Assembly (NCBI GenBank): GCA_947625465.1
Contig: CANQOK010000001.1
Span: 1-64,000 of the forward strand
Length of the DNA stretch: 64,000 nt
Source: an uncultured Lachnospiraceae bacterium
Lineage (GTDB): Bacteria; Bacillota; Clostridia; Lachnospirales; Lachnospiraceae
Direction of reading: 5' to 3'
Shown piece after piece: positions 7,967-14,568 of this stretch (the first letter of the stretch is position 1; the number at the start of each line of letters is the position of its first letter). The notes below the pieces were generated by a model. It did no database searches, was not told the origin of the DNA, and was given only the letters and a program-made list of their open reading frames with translations. A program made the translations under genes and the position numbers.

Positions 7967-9661
7967 ATGCCATTAACAGAACGTGAAATGTTATGCAGAG
8001 AGCGGATTTTGTCGGAGGATTATGCGGATTATATTCTGGAGACCGGCGCCCTGCTGGAGTCGCTGCAGACAGTATTGCAGGAGGGCTGCGCCCAGTCGCT
8101 GGGCGGACGGTTTCAGATGCTGCACAGTCCCCAACAGAATCCGTTTAATTATTATTCGATTCCCAAGCTGTACGGGCTGATGCAGGAAAACGGAGCGGAA
8201 GCCGCCAACGCCATTCGTCTGCAGCAGCAGCCGGTTCTGCAGCTTCGGGGGCAGAATACCCTGATCGGAATTGTGGATACGGGGATCGACTATCGGCTGC
8301 CGGCTTTTCAGACGCGGGGAGGACAGACCCGGATTGTCCGGATCTGGGATCAGACGATCCAGAGTGATACGGTACCGGCGGGATTTTCGTATGGAACCGA
8401 GTACACCGAAGAAAGGATCAATGCGGCGTTACAGGCGGAAAACCCGCTGGAGATCGTTCCGTCCGTGGATACAAGCGGGCACGGGACTTCGCTGGCAGGC
8501 ATAGCGGCCGGTACGGAGGATGCGGCGGCGGATTTCATCGGCGTGGTGCCGGAGGCCAGGATCGCGGTTGTCAAATTAAAACAGGCGAAACAGTATCTAA
8601 AGGATTACTACAGGATTAAAGAGGGCGCGGAGGCGTATCAGGAAACAGATATTATGCTGGGCGTCCGGTATCTGGCGGAACTGGCGCAAAAGCTGCTGCG
8701 TCCCATCGTGATCATCATCGGGCTCGGAACCAATCAGGGAGATCACAGCGGCCGGCTGCCCCTGTCAAGGGTACTGGATTATTACGGAACCTTTGGCGGA
8801 TTTGGGATTGTGACGGCGGCCGGAAATGAAGGGGACAGACAGCACCACTATGCGGGCCGGCTGCGCCCGGAGGAAGCCTATGAAGAGGTAGAGATCAACG
8901 TGGCGCAGAATGAACGGGGCTTTACCATTGAATTGTGGGGAACGGCTCCCGATCTGTTTTCCGTGGGATTTGCCGCGCCTTCCGGGGAAGTGATCAGCCG
9001 GATTCCCCTGGGCAGCGGTATGGAGCAGCAGTTTCAGTTTTTACTGGAGCCGACCCGGATTTTTGTGTTTAACGTAGTAGCGGAGGTGCAGACGGGAAAT
9101 CAGCTGATCCGGATCCGGTTTGTCGATCCCACCGCCGGAATCTGGCGGATCCGGGTATACGGGAGCAATCTTGTCAATCAGAGCTTTCATATGTGGCTGC
9201 CGATTACGGAGTTTCTGCAGCCAGATACGGTTTTTCTGCGGCCAGCGCCGGAAATCACCATTACGGAACCCGGGAACGCGCAGAATCCGTTGACGGTCAG
9301 CGGCTTTAATACGCTGCAGAACAGCCTTTACCCGGCGTCGGGACGGGGGTATACCGTAACCGGCATGATCAAACCGGAGATCACCGCGCCGGCGGTACAG
9401 CTTCAGGCGCCCAGACGGGGCGGCGGCTATGAAGCGGTTACGGGAACCAGTGCGGCGGCAGCGGTTACGGCCGGGGTGCTGGCCCAGCTTTTTCAGTGGG
9501 GAATCGTACAGGGCAATCAGCCCACCATGCGGACCGTGGACGCAAAAAACTATATGATCCGCGGGGCGATTCGGTCGGAAAGTATGCAATATCCGAATCA
9601 GATGATCGGATGGGGACGGCTGGATGCCTATGGGGCGTTTGAAGTACTGATACGATCATAA
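7967..9661 (+). CDS. S8 subtilase, Csp/germination-protease-like
   Basis: A 564-residue subtilisin-family serine protease without a signal peptide. The triad is intact: Asp in 'GIVDTGIDY', His in 'DTSGHGTSLAGI' and Ser in 'GTSAAAAV'. A large insert (about 270-430) sits between His and Ser, forming a jellyroll-like region as in clostridial Csp proteases and their relatives. In spore formers Csp proteases activate cortex hydrolase SleC; many Lachnospiraceae carry Csp-like paralogues of unknown role, so a function in germination is inference. AGAGGAG directly before ATG 7967 favours this start over 7949. It lies 81 bases after the ClpX-like gene with no terminator seen, so the two may be co-transcribed. 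Confidence 0.88.
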   Translation: MPLTEREMLCRERILSEDYADYILETGALLESLQTVLQEGCAQSLGGRFQMLHSPQQNPFNYYSIPKLYGLMQENGAEAANAIRLQQQPVLQLRGQNTLIGIVDTGIDYRLPAFQTRGGQTRIVRIWDQTIQSDTVPAGFSYGTEYTEERINAALQAENPLEIVPSVDTSGHGTSLAGIAAGTEDAAADFIGVVPEARIAVVKLKQAKQYLKDYYRIKEGAEAYQETDIMLGVRYLAELAQKLLRPIVIIIGLGTNQGDHSGRLPLSRVLDYYGTFGGFGIVTAAGNEGDRQHHYAGRLRPEEAYEEVEINVAQNERGFTIELWGTAPDLFSVGFAAPSGEVISRIPLGSGMEQQFQFLLEPTRIFVFNVVAEVQTGNQLIRIRFVDPTAGIWRIRVYGSNLVNQSFHMWLPITEFLQPDTVFLRPAPEITITEPGNAQNPLTVSGFNTLQNSLYPASGRGYTVTGMIKPEITAPAVQLQAPRRGGGYEAVTGTSAAAAVTAGVLAQLFQWGIVQGNQPTMRTVDAKNYMIRGAIRSESMQYPNQMIGWGRLDAYGAFEVLIRS

Positions 9662-9669
9662 AATAATAG

Positions 9670-9698
9670 TTGACATTGTTAAATCAATATGTTACTAT
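9670..9698 (+). promoter_or_regulatory. Promoter of ssb
   Basis: Perfect TTGACA at 9670-9675, a 17-bp spacer, TACTAT at 9693-9698. Confidence 0.65.
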
Positions 9699-9781
9699 AA
9701 AATAACAGATAGGGATAATGCCTGCGGAGAGGATAAGCAGAGCGGAAGGTTTGTGTTTACAGCGCGGAAAGAGAGGTAAAC

Positions 9782-10216
9782 ATGAACAGAGCAATTTTAA
9801 TGGGAAGGCTGACCAGAGATCCGGACGTCCGGTATTCCGGTCAGGGAGAAAGCGGCGTATCCGTTGCCAGGTTTACCCTGGCCGTGGACCGGCGCGGCAG
9901 ACGGCAGGAAGGCGAACAGAATGCGGATTTTATCCCGTGTGTGGTGTTCGGCAGACTGGCGGAATTTGCGGAGCAGTATCTGCATCAGGGCATTAAGGTG
10001 ATACTGGAAGGGCGGATTCAGACCGGCAGTTATACCAATAACGAAGGGCGGAAGGTCTACACCACGGATGTGATCGGACAGAACATCGAGTTCGCGGAGC
10101 GCAAGGCACCCGATTATGAGCGGGTGGACGGCGTGCAGATGGATCCGGCAAAGGCTTCCGAAGGCTTTATGGAGATTCCGGAAGGATTAGAGAATGAGGG
10201 ACTGCCCTTTGAATAA
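9782..10216 (+). CDS. ssb: Single-stranded DNA-binding protein
   Basis: A 144-residue Ssb-family protein. The OB fold spans about residues 1-108 ('MNRAILMGRLTRDPDVRYS', 'FIPCVVFGRLAEFAEQYLHQG', 'VILEGRIQTGSYTN', 'VYTTDVIGQNIEFAE'). The C-terminal tail is short and acidic ('GLENEGLPFE') and ends in a shortened form of the DDLPF partner-binding tip followed by Glu. It is monocistronic here, not between rpsF and rpsR, so it is probably an accessory Ssb rather than the one in the ribosomal operon. AGAGG at 9771-9775 supports the start. Confidence 0.88.
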   Translation: MNRAILMGRLTRDPDVRYSGQGESGVSVARFTLAVDRRGRRQEGEQNADFIPCVVFGRLAEFAEQYLHQGIKVILEGRIQTGSYTNNEGRKVYTTDVIGQNIEFAERKAPDYERVDGVQMDPAKASEGFMEIPEGLENEGLPFE

Positions 10217-10219
10217 GAC

Positions 10220-10993
10220 TTAAGGTTTGCTGTCAGGGTGCTGGCGTCCCTCATGGTCTATGGTATAATTTTCGTTATAGATCAGTTCAGAAACGGGAAC
10301 CAGGGTATAACCCTGTGCCTGCAGACGGTCGATCAGGGCTGAGAGCGCGTCTTTGGTGTATTTGGCTCCATTGTGAAGCAAAATAATGGAGCCATTTCCC
10401 AGATGCTTATGGTTGGATACCCGGGAAATGATGTCGTCCGCGCCATAGTCCTTCCAGTCCAGACTGTCCACGTCCCATTGAATGGTATGATAGCCGCAGG
10501 CGTTGGCGGCGTTTAAGACCGCATTGCTGTATTCCCCGTAAGGAGCGCGGAACAGAGTCATCTCTACGCCGGTCAGCTCCTTTACTTTTTCATGCGCGCC
10601 CATGATCTCTTTTTCACATTGTGGCTGCAGGAGCGCGCCCATATGGGCGTGGGTGTCTCCGTGATTGCCCAGATCATGGCCGGCGGCGGCAATTTGCTTC
10701 ACGGCGTCCGGATAAGCGTCTATCCATTCTCCGGTCATAAAAAAGGCAGCCTTTACGTTTTTTTCTTCTAAAATCTGCAGAATTTCAGCCAGGTCTTCAT
10801 CGCCCCACGCGGCGTCAAAGGTCAGACTGATCTGCTTTTTCTCTGTTTCCACGCAGTAGATGGGGAGCTTTCGGTCCTCCGTCTGTCGGGAAGCGGTATA
10901 GATCTGCCGTCCGTATGGCATGGCGACCAGCGCGGCCAGGAACAGAACCAGGAAAACCAGATGTATTTTTTTGAACTTGGTTTGTTGGGGCAT
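10220..10993 (-). CDS. PdaB-like polysaccharide deacetylase
   Basis: A 257-residue NodB-fold protein with an N-terminal signal anchor (about 8-26). The motifs are 'LTFDAAWGDED' (the first Asp kept, with AAW as in the sporulation deacetylase PdaB), the metal pair in 'HGDTHAHM', 'RAPYGEYSN', 'VDSLDWKDY' and 'IILLHNGAKYT'. Size and first motif fit the PdaB/YlxY group, which acts on spore or cell-wall glycan, and the metal-binding histidines look intact. It faces ssb tail to tail (three bases apart) and diverges from the que operon. A role in sporulation is inferred from family. Confidence 0.85.
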   Translation of the reverse strand: MPQQTKFKKIHLVFLVLFLAALVAMPYGRQIYTASRQTEDRKLPIYCVETEKKQISLTFDAAWGDEDLAEILQILEEKNVKAAFFMTGEWIDAYPDAVKQIAAAGHDLGNHGDTHAHMGALLQPQCEKEIMGAHEKVKELTGVEMTLFRAPYGEYSNAVLNAANACGYHTIQWDVDSLDWKDYGADDIISRVSNHKHLGNGSIILLHNGAKYTKDALSALIDRLQAQGYTLVPVSELIYNENYTIDHEGRQHPDSKP

Positions 10994-11075
10994 GGAGAAT
11001 CACCCACAGGCCTTTTTGATAGTGTATGAAGGCGGTGCCTGAAAAAGAATTGACAATTTGTCCGTATTTCAGTGA

Positions 11076-11104
11076 TTGACAGAATGAAAAAGAGAGCATA
11101 TACT
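11076..11104 (+). promoter_or_regulatory. Promoter of the queuosine operon
   Basis: Perfect TTGACA at 11076-11081, a 17-bp spacer and TATACT at 11099-11104. Transcription should start near 11111. A second TTGACA at 11050-11055 has no good -10. Confidence 0.75.
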
Positions 11105-11108
11105 CAAA

Positions 11109-11135
11109 GGCAGATGATAAGTCTGCTCTTTTTTT
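11109..11135 (+). promoter_or_regulatory. Hairpin at the 5' end of the que transcript
   Basis: GGCAGA-TGATAAG-TCTGCT (11109-11127) followed by CTTTTTTT looks like an intrinsic terminator, but it begins where transcription from the promoter at 11076-11104 should start. It is therefore more likely a 5'-end stem-loop just before the queD ribosome site (GGAAGGAGG) than a terminator of an upstream gene, since the upstream gene runs the other way. Confidence 0.45.
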
Positions 11136-11155
11136 CGCCGGAAGGAGGATAGCTA

Positions 11156-11635
11156 ATGTACACCATAACAACGGAACAGAGTTTTGATTCCGCCCATTTT
11201 CTGGCAGGATATGTGGGAAAATGCAGGAACCTGCACGGACACCGCTGGCGGGTTGCCGTAGAAGTGGCAAGCGAGCAGCTGGAGCGCGAGGGACAGCTTC
11301 GGGGTATGATCATAGATTTTAAGCAGTTAAAAGAGGATTTGAGCCGGATCGTGGATTTTTACGATCATGCGCTGATCCTGGAACAGGGTTCCTTAAAGGA
11401 GAGTACGGTTGCCGCTCTGGAGGAAGAGGGGTTCCGGTTGATCCCGGTGCCGTTTCGGCCGACTGCGGAGAATTTTTCCAGATATTTTTATGAGGAAATG
11501 AAAAAACTGAGCTATCCGGTCATCCGGGTGACCGTTTATGAAACTCCCAATAACTGCGCGACTTATAGCGAGACGCCGGCGGCAGACTTTACTACGGTTA
11601 CCATGGCAGGCAATTCTGCGGCTGACTGTGAATAG
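11156..11635 (+). CDS. queD: 6-carboxytetrahydropterin synthase QueD
   Basis: A 159-residue PTPS-family enzyme that converts dihydroneopterin triphosphate to 6-carboxytetrahydropterin in 7-deazaguanine (preQ0) synthesis. The zinc histidines are in 'SAHFL' and 'NLHGH', the catalytic Cys in 'GKCRNLHGH', and the conserved 'DFYDHALIL', 'PTAENF' and 'YETPNNCATY' are present. It is the first gene of queD-queE-folE-queC-queF, preceded by GGAAGGAGG. The stop is TAG, which shows that TAG is read as stop in this genome. Confidence 0.95.
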   Translation: MYTITTEQSFDSAHFLAGYVGKCRNLHGHRWRVAVEVASEQLEREGQLRGMIIDFKQLKEDLSRIVDFYDHALILEQGSLKESTVAALEEEGFRLIPVPFRPTAENFSRYFYEEMKKLSYPVIRVTVYETPNNCATYSETPAADFTTVTMAGNSAADCE

Positions 11636-11666
11636 AAGACATCAGGGAAAGTGAATGGAGACAACA

Positions 11667-12335
11667 ATGACTGTATATCGGGTTGCGGAACTGTTTTCCA
11701 GTATTAACGGAGAAGGAACGCGCGCGGGACAGCTGGCCGTATTTGTCCGGTTTCAGGGCTGTAATCTGGCGTGCGCGTTCTGCGATACAAAGTGGGCGAA
11801 CGAGGCGGACGCTCCCTGCCGGGAAATGACAGCGGAGGAGATCGTGCAGGAGATCCGCAGGACGGGGATCGTCAATGTTACGCTGACCGGCGGAGAACCG
11901 CTGCTGCAGACGGGAATCGGAGAGTTGCTGGAGCGGCTTGGCCGGGAACCGGATCTGCGGGTAGAGATCGAAACAAACGGAAGCATAGATCTGACGCCTT
12001 ATCGGAAGCCGGAGCATCCGCCCTGTTTTACAATGGATTATAAACTTCCGTGCAGCGGAATGGAGCAGTTTATGTGTGAGGAAAATCTGTCGGCAATGGA
12101 ACCGCAGGATACGGTGAAGTTTGTGGCGGGCAGCCGGGCGGATCTGGAGCGGGCAGCCGCAGTGATCGGGCAGTATGATCTGACGAACCGGTGCCATGTG
12201 TATCTCAGTCCGGTCTTTGGCGACATGGACCCGGCTGATATTGTAGAATATATGAAACAGCATTGCATGAACCATGTGAATCTGCAGCTGCAGCTGCATA
12301 AAATGATCTGGGACCCGGACGCGCGGGGCGTCTAG
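11667..12335 (+). CDS. queE: 7-carboxy-7-deazaguanine synthase QueE
   Basis: A 222-residue radical-SAM enzyme that makes 7-carboxy-7-deazaguanine from carboxytetrahydropterin. The cluster cysteines are in '[15 protein letters not shown]' (CX3CX2C) and the SAM-binding 'LTGGEPLLQ' follows. '[20 protein letters not shown]' is the family N-terminus. GGAG at 11657-11660 sits six bases before ATG 11667, the same arrangement as at folE and queC, so I prefer this start to the ATG at 11655. Confidence 0.94.
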   Translation: MTVYRVAELFSSINGEGTRAGQLAVFVRFQGCNLACAFCDTKWANEADAPCREMTAEEIVQEIRRTGIVNVTLTGGEPLLQTGIGELLERLGREPDLRVEIETNGSIDLTPYRKPEHPPCFTMDYKLPCSGMEQFMCEENLSAMEPQDTVKFVAGSRADLERAAAVIGQYDLTNRCHVYLSPVFGDMDPADIVEYMKQHCMNHVNLQLQLHKMIWDPDARGV

Positions 12336-12370
12336 TCCGGGACAAAGCAAGGTGCAAAATGGAGAAAAAA

Positions 12371-12982
12371 ATGACTAAGATTGATACAGAAGCAATTAAA
12401 AAACATATCCGCGGGATACTGGAAGCATTGGGAGACGATCCGGACCGGGAGGGTTTGATCGATACGCCGGATCGGGTCGCGAAGATGTATGAAGAGGTAT
12501 TCGCGGGGATGCAGTATACCAACCATGAGATTGCGCAGATGTTTGACAAGACCTTTGCGGATGACCTAGATCTGGAAACGGATCACAGTGATATGGTGAT
12601 CGTAAAGGATATTGATATTTTCAGCTATTGTGAACACCATATGGCTCTGATGTATGATATGAAGGCGACCGTTGCATATATTCCGAACGGAAAGGTGATC
12701 GGGTTAAGTAAGATTGCCCGCGCCGCGGATATGGCAGCCAGACGGCTGCAGCTGCAGGAACGGATCGGAACGGATATTGCGGAGATCATCGCGGAAATCA
12801 CAGGATCGGAAGACGTGGCGGTACGGATCGAAGGGTGTCACAGCTGTATGAGCGCCAGAGGGATCAAAAAGTCACAGGCAAAGACGGTAACAACTACTTT
12901 CCGGGGAAGATTCAGTACAGACACGCAGCTGCAGATGCGTCTGTATCTGGAAGTGCAGTCAAATGGAGACAGAAATGAATAA
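12371..12982 (+). CDS. folE: GTP cyclohydrolase I
   Basis: A 203-residue type I GTP cyclohydrolase, which converts GTP to dihydroneopterin triphosphate, the input for QueD. Zinc ligands are visible in 'YCEHHMALM' and '[10 protein letters not shown]', with the catalytic 'EHHM' His. '[22 protein letters not shown]' (cited in part) is the usual N-terminal motif. GGAG six bases before ATG 12371 favours this start over 12359. Its place inside the que operon indicates a main role in queuosine rather than folate supply. It overlaps queC by eight bases. Confidence 0.95.
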   Translation: MTKIDTEAIKKHIRGILEALGDDPDREGLIDTPDRVAKMYEEVFAGMQYTNHEIAQMFDKTFADDLDLETDHSDMVIVKDIDIFSYCEHHMALMYDMKATVAYIPNGKVIGLSKIARAADMAARRLQLQERIGTDIAEIIAEITGSEDVAVRIEGCHSCMSARGIKKSQAKTVTTTFRGRFSTDTQLQMRLYLEVQSNGDRNE

Positions 12983-13664
12983 AGAGAAAGTAATGGTGCT
13001 TGCCAGCGGCGGCGTAGACAGTACGACCTGCCTGGGCATGGCGGTAAAGCAGTATGGAGCGGAACAGGTGATCGCCCTCTCCATCACCTACGGACAAAAG
13101 CATACGAAAGAACTGGAAGCGGCAAAAAAAGCGGCGGCTTTCTATCAGGTGGAACACCTTCATCTGGATCTGACGGAAATCTTCCGATACAGCGACTGCT
13201 CTTTATTAAGTCATTCCGGAAAAGAGATTCCCAGGGAATCCTATGCCGAACAGCTGAAGCATACGGAGGGGAAACCGGTATCCACTTATGTGCCGTTCCG
13301 AAACGGATTATTTCTATCTGCGGCCGCCAGTATCGCGTTATCGAAAGGCTGTTCCGTGATCTATTACGGCGCCCATGCGGATGACGCCGCGGGGAATGCG
13401 TATCCGGACTGCAGCAGCGCCTTTAATGCGGCGATGAATACGGCGATCCGGGAAGGAAGCGGCGGGCAGCTGCGGATCGAAGCGCCTTTTGTAAACTGGC
13501 CGAAGGCGGAAGTCGTAAAAAAGGGGCTGGAGCTGGGCGTGCCTTATGAACTGACCTGGAGCTGTTATGAAGGCGGAGACCGTCCCTGCGGGATGTGCGG
13601 GACCTGTATTGACCGGGCCGCGGCGTTTGCGGCAAACGGCGTGAAGGATCCGGCGCTGTCCTGA
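12975..13664 (+). CDS. queC: 7-cyano-7-deazaguanine synthase QueC
   Basis: A 229-residue PP-loop ATPase that turns the carboxylate of CDG into the nitrile of preQ0. The ATP loop '[12 protein letters not shown]' is at the N-terminus, '[11 protein letters not shown]' in the middle, and a zinc site with four cysteines at the C-terminus ('[19 protein letters not shown]'). The start at 12975 has GGAG six bases upstream and overlaps the folE end. Confidence 0.95.
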   Translation: MNKEKVMVLASGGVDSTTCLGMAVKQYGAEQVIALSITYGQKHTKELEAAKKAAAFYQVEHLHLDLTEIFRYSDCSLLSHSGKEIPRESYAEQLKHTEGKPVSTYVPFRNGLFLSAAASIALSKGCSVIYYGAHADDAAGNAYPDCSSAFNAAMNTAIREGSGGQLRIEAPFVNWPKAEVVKKGLELGVPYELTWSCYEGGDRPCGMCGTCIDRAAAFAANGVKDPALS

Positions 13665-13720
13665 CAGGAATCTTGACAGGAATCCGATTGATTTTATGTA
13701 TGAAAAGAAAGGAAAGACAG

Positions 13721-14218
13721 ATGAGCAGAGAGACAGCAGAAGAAAGAGAAGGAATCACCCTGCTTGGCAGTCAGGGAACCACCTATGCGTCAGATTACGC
13801 GCCGGAGGTTTTGGAGACTTTTGTCAATAAGCATCAGGACAACGATTATTTTGTCAAATTTAACTGCCCTGAGTTTACGAGCCTGTGTCCGATCACCGGG
13901 CAGCCGGATTTTGCGACGATTACTATTTCCTATGTGCCGGATGTGCGTATGGTGGAGAGCAAATCGTTGAAATTGTATCTGTTCAGTTTCCGTAATCACG
14001 GCGATTTCCATGAGGATTGCGTGAACATTATCATGAAGGATCTGATTAAACTGATGGACCCGAAATACATTGAGATCTGGGGGAAATTTACGCCCCGCGG
14101 CGGAATTTCCATCGATCCTTACTGCAATTACGGAAGGCCCGGAACCAAATGGGAGAAGGTCGCCGCAGACCGCTTGGCGTGGCATGACCTGTATCCGGAG
14201 AAGATAGACAACCGCTGA
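13721..14218 (+). CDS. queF: NADPH-dependent preQ0 reductase QueF
   Basis: A 165-residue unimodular QueF that reduces preQ0 to preQ1. The nucleophilic Cys lies in '[14 protein letters not shown]', with the following Asp, and the family motifs '[21 protein letters not shown]' (in part) and 'GGISIDPY' are present. AAAGAAAGGAA upstream supports ATG 13721 over the in-frame ATG at 13673. It ends the operon; no terminator is obvious before the next promoter at 14250. No queT-like transporter gene is present, so the cell makes preQ1 itself. Confidence 0.95.
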   Translation: MSRETAEEREGITLLGSQGTTYASDYAPEVLETFVNKHQDNDYFVKFNCPEFTSLCPITGQPDFATITISYVPDVRMVESKSLKLYLFSFRNHGDFHEDCVNIIMKDLIKLMDPKYIEIWGKFTPRGGISIDPYCNYGRPGTKWEKVAADRLAWHDLYPEKIDNR

Positions 14219-14249
14219 ATAAAAATTATAATATCATATAGAAAAGTGG

Positions 14250-14278
14250 TTGCCATTTCCAAAAAACCGTGTTATAGT
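14250..14278 (+). promoter_or_regulatory. Promoter of the ABC-DUF1854-ABC operon
   Basis: TTGCCA at 14250-14255, a 17-bp spacer, TATAGT at 14273-14278. The predicted start near 14285 gives a leader of about 285 bases before the first structural gene. Confidence 0.65.
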
Positions 14279-14324
14279 GTTTTAAGTGTTAGAGATCAAA
14301 ATAATAAGAAAGGAGTATTCAGCA

Positions 14325-14378
14325 ATGATTTTAAGATTTTTATACACAGTTACAGATTCAGAAGAGAATTGTAGGTAG
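14325..14378 (+). CDS. 17-residue leader peptide
   Basis: A short reading frame preceded by AAAGGAG at 14309-14315 encodes MILRFLYTVTDSEENCR and ends in TAG. Its stop codon touches the base of the hairpin GCCTG/CAGGC (14378-14406). It lies between the promoter at 14250 and the terminator at 14498 in the leader of a two-exporter operon. This is the layout of ribosome-controlled attenuators such as BmrB upstream of the BmrCD multidrug ABC exporter of Bacillus subtilis. That it is translated is inferred from the ribosome site and position. Confidence 0.6.
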   Translation: MILRFLYTVTDSEENCR

Positions 14379-14406
14379 CCTGTGTCTGCTGCGGCAGAAG
14401 GCAGGC
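14378..14406 (+). promoter_or_regulatory. Hairpin at the end of the leader peptide
   Basis: GCCTG pairs with CAGGC and encloses TCTGC-TGCG-GCAGA. A ribosome halted on the last leader codons would block this stem. Confidence 0.5.
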
Positions 14407-14462
14407 GGTGCGCTTGCATTCTGACGATAGCGGGTCTTGAATCATGGTTGAGTACCGATCAG

Positions 14463-14488
14463 CGGACAGAGAACGACGCGTATGTCCG
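14463..14488 (+). promoter_or_regulatory. Second leader hairpin that hides an anti-terminator segment
   Basis: CGGACA (14463-14468) pairs with TGTCCG (14483-14488). CCGTAT at 14486-14491 is a second copy of the terminator 5' arm core (14502-14507) and could pair with ATACGG (14523-14528) instead, giving mutually exclusive folds. Confidence 0.45.
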
Positions 14489-14497
14489 TATATAGAG

Positions 14498-14536
14498 AGA
14501 ACCGTATTCGCAATGTATGTGCATACGGTTCTTTTT
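14498..14536 (+). terminator. Intrinsic terminator in the leader (attenuator)
   Basis: AGAACCGTAT (14498-14507) pairs perfectly with ATACGGTTCT (14523-14532), followed by TTTTT. It precedes the structural genes of its own operon, so it must be conditional. Confidence 0.75.
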
Positions 14537-14568
14537 GTGTTAAAAGAGTTTCGGAAAATGGAGGCTGC

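Noticed and set aside
11091..11135. preQ1 riboswitch before queD
   Set aside because: An alternative AGAGCA/TGCTCT stem looks tempting, but its 5' arm lies in the promoter (-10 at 11099-11104) and no preQ1-I, II or III core sequence is present.
14482..14568. Upstream ATG start for the first zinc-ribbon exporter
   Set aside because: This start would lie before the leader terminator and has no ribosome site; GTG 14569 has GGAGG.
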